Source of the DNA: Collinsella aerofaciens
GTDB lineage: Bacteria > Actinomycetota > Coriobacteriia > Coriobacteriales > Coriobacteriaceae
Assembly (NCBI RefSeq): GCF_028209885.1
Contig: NZ_JAQLEM010000025.1
Span: 1 to 34,801 of the forward strand
Direction of reading: 5' to 3'
Length of the DNA stretch: 34,801 nucleotides
Shown here: in pieces, positions 30,481 through 34,801 of the stretch
Position numbering within the stretch: the first letter of the stretch is position 1
How the letters are laid out: each line of letters opens with the position of its first letter
Position numbers and translations under genes: made by a program
The notes under the pieces: generated by a model
What the model was told of the DNA's origin: nothing
Databases searched by the model: none
What the model saw: only the letters and a program-made list of their open reading frames with translations

Positions 30481-31527
30481 CTAAGGTTTGTGACGTGGAT
30501 GTGGCTCGCCTATGTGGGGCGTGTGGACGGCTCGCTCCTGGCGCTGCGGCTCTGCGGCGCGCACCTGCTCGATGACCTTTTTCATCGTGGCGTCGATGCG
30601 GTCTTTTTTGAGCTCGCATTCCCAGATGGTTATGGGTGTCCAGCCCATTTGAGTGAGTGCTGCCACGGCAGCGCGGTCGCGCTCGACGTTGCGACGGAAC
30701 TTTGCCTCCCAAAACTCAACGTTGCGCTTGGGCTGGCTAGGGTTGCACTTGGGGCAGCGGTGCCAAAAGCAGCCGTTGACGAAGATGGCGATCTTGCGGC
30801 CGGGGAAGGCGATGTCGGGCTTGCCGGGAACCTTCCATTCCAAGCGATAGCCCGTAAGGCCCGCAGCCCGTAGGCGCTGACGTACGAGCAGCTCGGGCTT
30901 GGTGTTGGCGCGTTTGTTGCCCTTCATGGACTTTTTGATGGCGGCGCGACGGCGGACCAGTTCGCGCTCGTCAGCGGAGAGGTCCGAGGTATCGATGCCG
31001 TCGAGTAGGCCGGGCTTGGGGCGCTTTTTGCTACGGCGCTTAGGTGTGCGCTTGGGCTTGGTGGCGGGCTCGTCGGTCGCGGTGGCCTCGGCGTCGTTGG
31101 CAGCGCCGTTGGCCTCAAGCCGATCTTCCTTTAACTCAATCAGAGCATCAATGAGCCCCTTGTCGGCGGGCATCCATTCCACCATGGCAAGCGAGGTACG
31201 CGGAATCCAGCGGATATCGAGCTGGCGGTCGTGCTTCTGGGGCTCATCGGATTCATCGGCCAGCGAGCAGTAGTAGCACTCCATCGAGAGATGAAAATTG
31301 GGGTAGTCGTACTCAACGGTGTAAAAATCGCGCAGGTTGGTGACTTTTACCTGCAGCTCTTCCATAAGCTCGCGGCGTACGGCGTCCTCGGGTGTCTCGC
31401 CGCGCATGAGCTTGCCGCCGGGGAACTCCCAAAGTCCCTGCATGTCGCCATAGCCGCGCTGCACGGCAAGCAGCTCGTCAGATCCTTCCTTGCGAATGAT
31501 CCCAGCGGCAACATGAACAGTCTTCAA
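30481..31527 (-). CDS. Nudix hydrolase fused to a Vsr-type very-short-patch-repair endonuclease
   Basis: A 348-residue two-domain protein. Residues 1-135 are a MutT/NudG-like Nudix domain with a full Nudix box: G, then E of GETPED, then REL and EE of AVRRELMEELQV. Residues about 150-185 are a Lys/Arg/Pro-rich linker. Residues about 200-325 are a Vsr endonuclease with NTKPELLVRQRLRAAG, KPDIAF (catalytic Asp), FVNGCFWHRCPKC (His and zinc ligands), FWEAKFRRNVERDR and WECEL. Vsr nicks at T:G mismatches left by 5-methylcytosine deamination; Nudix enzymes clean nucleotide pools. No in-frame ATG or GTG fits; a TTG at 31527, with AGAGAGGA six bases before, is the likely start. No cytosine methylase is visible nearby. 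It is divergent from the ABC transporter. Confidence 0.85.
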   Translation of the reverse strand: MKTVHVAAGIIRKEGSDELLAVQRGYGDMQGLWEFPGGKLMRGETPEDAVRRELMEELQVKVTNLRDFYTVEYDYPNFHLSMECYYCSLADESDEPQKHDRQLDIRWIPRTSLAMVEWMPADKGLIDALIELKEDRLEANGAANDAEATATDEPATKPKRTPKRRSKKRPKPGLLDGIDTSDLSADERELVRRRAAIKKSMKGNKRANTKPELLVRQRLRAAGLTGYRLEWKVPGKPDIAFPGRKIAIFVNGCFWHRCPKCNPSQPKRNVEFWEAKFRRNVERDRAAVAALTQMGWTPITIWECELKKDRIDATMKKVIEQVRAAEPQRQERAVHTPHIGEPHPRHKP

Positions 31528-31628
31528 CAGGAGTCCTCTCTCAACATCAACACGTGGTAGGGTAGCTACCCGTACCTTACACAACGGTAAGGCAAGCGTA
31601 AGCCATATCGATGGTAGCCGACTCGTCT

Positions 31629-31664
31629 TCTTGCGACTATAGATGCCGTAGACTAATCGCAAGA
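31629..31664 (+). promoter_or_regulatory. Promoter and inverted repeat before the ABC transporter
   Basis: TCTTGCGA and TCGCAAGA (31629-31636, 31657-31664) are inverted copies. They overlap TTGCGA (31631-31636) and TAATCG (31654-31659), which are 17 bp apart and look like -35 and -10 boxes. A regulator binding the repeat would cover the promoter. Confidence 0.45.
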
Positions 31665-31675
31665 AAGGACTCGGT

Positions 31676-32461
31676 ATGCAAACCACGCACATGGCGACCC
31701 CGGTACTGGAGGTCGCGCATCTCGAAAAGGTATATGGAGCGCTGGGCAACGTGACCCGTGCGCTCAACGACGTCAGCTTTACCGTTAACCGCGGCGAATT
31801 TGTTGGCATCATGGGCGCTTCGGGCTCGGGCAAGTCGACGTTGCTCAACTGCGTGTCGACCATCGATAGCGCCACAAGTGGCACGATCCGCATCAACGGG
31901 CAGGATGTAACACGCATGAAGCAGGCTAAGCTTTCGCAGTTCCGCCGCGAGGAGCTGGGCTTTATCTTCCAGGACTCCAACCTGCTCGATACGCTCACGG
32001 CACGCGAGAACATCGCCCTGCCGCTCACCATCGCCCGCACAAATTCGGCAGAGATCTCGACCCGCGTGCAGGATGTGGCCGCGCGTCTGTCTATCAGTCA
32101 GGTGCTCGACAAGTATCCCTACCAGATGTCCGGCGGTCAGCAGCAGCGCGTTGCCGCGGCTCGCGCGCTCGTCACCGACCCCACCATGATCATGGCCGAC
32201 GAGCCCACCGGCGCCCTCGATTCCAAGAGCGCCCGCCTGCTGCTCGAGAGCCTGGAGGCCCTCAATCGCCGCCTGCGCGCCACGGTGCTCATGGTCACGC
32301 ACGACAGCTTTGCCGCCAGCTACACGAGCCGTGTGCTGTTTATCCGCGACGGCAAGATCTTCACCGAGCTGCGCCGCGGCGACACCGACCGCCGAGAGTT
32401 CTTCGACCGCATTATGGAGGTCGTTGCCATGATGGGCGGTGAGGGCTCCGATGCTCTGTAA
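31676..32461 (+). CDS. ABC transporter ATP-binding protein, BceA/MacB-like
   Basis: A 261-residue ATPase with Walker A GASGSGKST (47-55), Q-loop IFQDSNLLDTLTARENIALPL, signature SGGQQQR, Walker B IMADEP and the switch histidine in VTHD. The Q-loop and DTLTARENI segment is typical of BceA-type exporters that give resistance to, or sense, cell-wall-active peptides. ATG 31676 has AAAGGA upstream; ATG 31691 is a possible second start. The last codons overlap the permease start, so the two are translationally coupled. Confidence 0.92.
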   Translation: MQTTHMATPVLEVAHLEKVYGALGNVTRALNDVSFTVNRGEFVGIMGASGSGKSTLLNCVSTIDSATSGTIRINGQDVTRMKQAKLSQFRREELGFIFQDSNLLDTLTARENIALPLTIARTNSAEISTRVQDVAARLSISQVLDKYPYQMSGGQQQRVAAARALVTDPTMIMADEPTGALDSKSARLLLESLEALNRRLRATVLMVTHDSFAASYTSRVLFIRDGKIFTELRRGDTDRREFFDRIMEVVAMMGGEGSDAL

Positions 32462-34688
32462 ACTCGCTTGGGGCAACGTCCGCCGCGCCGGCCGCGACTA
32501 CCTCGTCTACCTTTTGACGCTCACCCTGGGCGTCACGGTCTTCTATGCCTTTAACACCATCTCGATGCAGGTCGACATCGCCGGAATCGATGAAGAGGGC
32601 TTGGCGCAGGTTATGGGCAGCATGCTCGGCGACCTGACGTACTTTTTGGCCGGTGTCATGGCTTTTTTGATGGTGTACGCCAATAACTTCATCATGAAAC
32701 GCCGCAAGAAGGAGTTTGGCCTGTACCAGGTGCTCGGCATGGGGCGCGGGCGCGTCGCCACGATCATGGCGCTCGAGACCGTGATCGTCTCGGTCGTGGC
32801 CTTTGTCGCCGGCATTGTGCTGGGTGTGGGACTCTCCCAGCTCATGACGTTCTTTACGGCCTCGCTCTTTAAGACACAGATCGCCAATTTCCACTTCTTT
32901 TTCTCGGTGCATGCGTTCAGCCTGACCCTTGCCTGCATGCTCGTAATGTTTGTGCTCACGCTACTGCTGAACCTTCGCGCCGTGCGTCGTACCAAACTCA
33001 TCGAGCTTATGGGTGCCGAGCGTCGCAACGAGAGCATCAAGACACGCAACCCCTGGATCGCGATTGCCATCTTTGCCGTGGGCGTGGTGCTGGTGGGCGT
33101 GGCCTATTACCGTCTGCTACGTGATGGGTTCCCGCTAACCGCGACGGACAGCAAGCTGCAAGAGGCCATGAGCCAGTTTGGCATTACAACCGCTATGGTT
33201 ACCGTGGGTACCTTTGCGCTGTTCTGGGGACTCTCGGGCATGCTTATCAAGCTGCTGCAGAGCCTGCGCAGCGTGTATTGGCGCGGCCTCAATATGTTTA
33301 CCGTGCGCCAACTTGCGGCCAAGGTTAATACGGTGTGCTTTTCGATGGGCGTCATCGCGATGCTCCTGTTTTTGGCCATCACCTCGGTGACGTGCGGTAT
33401 GTCGATTGCCAATGTGATGAACGAGAATCTGGAGCGCTATAATCCGGCCGACATGTCGCAGACGTATGTCTATTACACGCCCGATACGCTCGACTTCTAC
33501 AAAGAGTCTTTCAATCCGTCTGAGGCCGATCGAATGGTGCTGGCCGATAGTACGGTCGATTTGTACTCCGCATGGCACGGCGATCGTATCGATCACGATA
33601 ACGTTGCAGACGGTATTAAGGGCAAGTCGGCGGACAACAACGACGAGACCGGCAAGAAGGTCAATATCGCCGATGTTGCCGGTGAGCATGTGCAGATCGA
33701 TTCGTATCTGAGTTACCCGTTTGGCGGTTCGGATCCTTCGGTGACCCCAAGTGAGATGTGCAAGATCATGGGCGAAAAGCTTCCCAAGGCGTTCGGGGGT
33801 AGCAATGCCGATGCGATGGGTCTGTTTGTGACGCCGGCGAGCCAGTACAACAAACTGCGTCAGATGATGGGCGAGGAGCCGGTGCACATCGGTCACGACC
33901 AGTATCTGCTCACGTGTGATATGGGCGGCGAGCTGGTCGACATGTACACCAAGTATATGGCTGGCGGCCATGCCCTTACCTTGGGCGGGCATGAGCTCAA
34001 GCCCGCAACCGATAAGTCGGACGAAGATACGGCGGCCATCGCCAACTCGTCGATGGGCAGTAATCCGGGTACCGTCGTCGTTGCCGACGAGCTGTTGTCC
34101 CAACTTAATCTGCAGCCGTATTCCAGTAGCCTGCTCGTTAACTACAAACAGGGGATGGATACAACCGAGGCAGACGAGAGCATTAAATACACTGTGCTCG
34201 ACAATCTGCTCGTTGACGGCAAGGAGCCGGGGTCGTGGGGAATCTTCATCACACGCTCCGAGATGTACACGCAAGCAGCGCAAATGAACGGTCTTATTAG
34301 CTACCTAGCCATCTACATCGGCTTTGTATTGGTCGTTGCATGCGCGGCGATTCTGTCGATTCAGCAACTCTCCAACGTGGCCGACGGCAGCCGCAGCTAT
34401 CGTGTGCTGGCACAGATCGGCTGTGAGGACCGCCAGATTCGCCATTCGGTGATGGCGCAGCAAGCGGTATTCTTCCTGTTCCCGCTGGCAGTGGGCTTGG
34501 CGCACTCCTTTGTGGCACTTAAGGTGATCATCGAGCTGGTGAGCATTTTCGGAAATATGAGCATCGGCGGCACCGTGGGCCTCACCTGTGCGATCTTCCT
34601 GGCAGCCTACGGCGGCTACTTCCTGGTGACCTACCTCATGAGCACCGGCATGGTGCGAGCCGCCATCGCCACCCGCTATAGCGAGTAA
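32451..34688 (+). CDS. ABC transporter permease, BceB/FtsX family
   Basis: A 745-residue FtsX-type permease from ATG 32451, which overlaps the end of the ATPase; GTG 32439 is the alternative. The N-terminal span LVYLLTLTLGVTVFYAF, the motif KRRKKEFGLYQVLGMGRGRVATIMALE and four or so further helices to about residue 320 are followed by a large extracytoplasmic region (about 330-615). Four last spans follow, ending YGGYFLVTYLMSTGMVRAAI. The layout of about ten helices with one big outside domain matches BceB, somewhat longer than usual (about 650). A two-component system often sits beside such pairs; none is inside the window. Confidence 0.88.
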   Translation: MLCKLAWGNVRRAGRDYLVYLLTLTLGVTVFYAFNTISMQVDIAGIDEEGLAQVMGSMLGDLTYFLAGVMAFLMVYANNFIMKRRKKEFGLYQVLGMGRGRVATIMALETVIVSVVAFVAGIVLGVGLSQLMTFFTASLFKTQIANFHFFFSVHAFSLTLACMLVMFVLTLLLNLRAVRRTKLIELMGAERRNESIKTRNPWIAIAIFAVGVVLVGVAYYRLLRDGFPLTATDSKLQEAMSQFGITTAMVTVGTFALFWGLSGMLIKLLQSLRSVYWRGLNMFTVRQLAAKVNTVCFSMGVIAMLLFLAITSVTCGMSIANVMNENLERYNPADMSQTYVYYTPDTLDFYKESFNPSEADRMVLADSTVDLYSAWHGDRIDHDNVADGIKGKSADNNDETGKKVNIADVAGEHVQIDSYLSYPFGGSDPSVTPSEMCKIMGEKLPKAFGGSNADAMGLFVTPASQYNKLRQMMGEEPVHIGHDQYLLTCDMGGELVDMYTKYMAGGHALTLGGHELKPATDKSDEDTAAIANSSMGSNPGTVVVADELLSQLNLQPYSSSLLVNYKQGMDTTEADESIKYTVLDNLLVDGKEPGSWGIFITRSEMYTQAAQMNGLISYLAIYIGFVLVVACAAILSIQQLSNVADGSRSYRVLAQIGCEDRQIRHSVMAQQAVFFLFPLAVGLAHSFVALKVIIELVSIFGNMSIGGTVGLTCAIFLAAYGGYFLVTYLMSTGMVRAAIATRYSE

Positions 34689-34767
34689 CTCGTTCAGCTT
34701 GGAATTATCGTAGGTTGAGCATAGGTCAGACACTATGACCCAATCCAGGGGCACGGAAACGACAGGA

Positions 34768-34801
34768 GCCCCCGCTCGTGACCGCGGGTCGGGGCTGCGA
34801 C
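34768..34801 (+). terminator. Partial GC hairpin at the right edge
   Basis: AGCCCC and GGGGCT with inner CGC/GCG can pair with a bulge. The window ends before any T-run could be seen. Confidence 0.3.

Noticed and set aside
31528..32040. N-terminal extension of the Nudix-Vsr frame
   Set aside because: It overlaps the ABC promoter and the start of its ATPase gene, is Ser/Arg-rich and matches no domain. The Nudix fold starts after the TTG at 31527.
32451..34688. Lipoprotein-release (LolCDE) or MacB system
   Set aside because: The ten-helix layout with one large outer domain and the KKEFGLYQVLGM stretch fit BceB-type permeases better.

Overview
The window reads as a chromosomal piece of a GC-rich, anaerobic, gut-type bacterium. 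The protein set fits the Coriobacteriia (Collinsella-like) best: lactose-type PTS genes close to Firmicutes LacE/LacF/LacG but in GC-rich codons, many LacI paralogues, a flavodiiron protein, and several GTG or TTG starts. The assignment is an inference; no rRNA or marker gene is present.

Nearly the whole window (about 2.1-29.8 kb) is one large lactose/galactose locus. It holds three paralogous modules. Each has a fused PTS transporter (EIICB, LacE type), a GH1 6-phospho-beta-galactosidase (LacG type) and a LacI-family regulator, with the regulator transcribed divergently: lacG1/lacE1/lacI1 (2.1-6.7 kb), lacE2/lacG2/lacI2 (7.1-11.9 kb) and lacG3/lacE3/lacI3 (12.1-16.8 kb). A single EIIA (lacF, 17.0 kb) is the only phosphoryl donor subunit seen for all three. 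Downstream come lacA and lacB (galactose-6-phosphate isomerase), a lacX-type mutarotase-like gene and lacC (tagatose-6-phosphate kinase). Then come galT and galK (Leloir pathway) with a fourth LacI regulator, a flavodiiron protein, a DeoR regulator and a class II aldolase that probably closes the tagatose pathway in place of LacD. Imported beta-galactosides would be phosphorylated, split by LacG to galactose 6-phosphate, and passed through LacAB, LacC and the aldolase to triose phosphates. Free galactose would go through GalK/GalT.

The flanks differ. The left end has a broken DeoR/LacR-like fragment next to a Fic-domain protein with a striking palindromic upstream region. The right end has a 29-bp inverted repeat around a terminator, a stretch with no recognisable gene, a Nudix-Vsr fusion and a BceAB-type ABC transporter.

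The most interesting signals are non-coding or architectural. (1) A direct repeat of ACCG cores exactly 21 bp apart lies upstream of lacE1/lacI1, lacG2/lacI2, galK/lacI4, lacF and lacA, with a degenerate copy before the aldolase. (2) Sixteen copies of a 15-bp motif, in strictly alternating orientation at a 40-bp period, occur in three arrays beside the lac modules. (3) The four LacI paralogues differ at the two key recognition-helix residues, and the four sets of operators vary on a common ACGT-centred scaffold. (4) A Nudix hydrolase is fused to a Vsr mismatch endonuclease.
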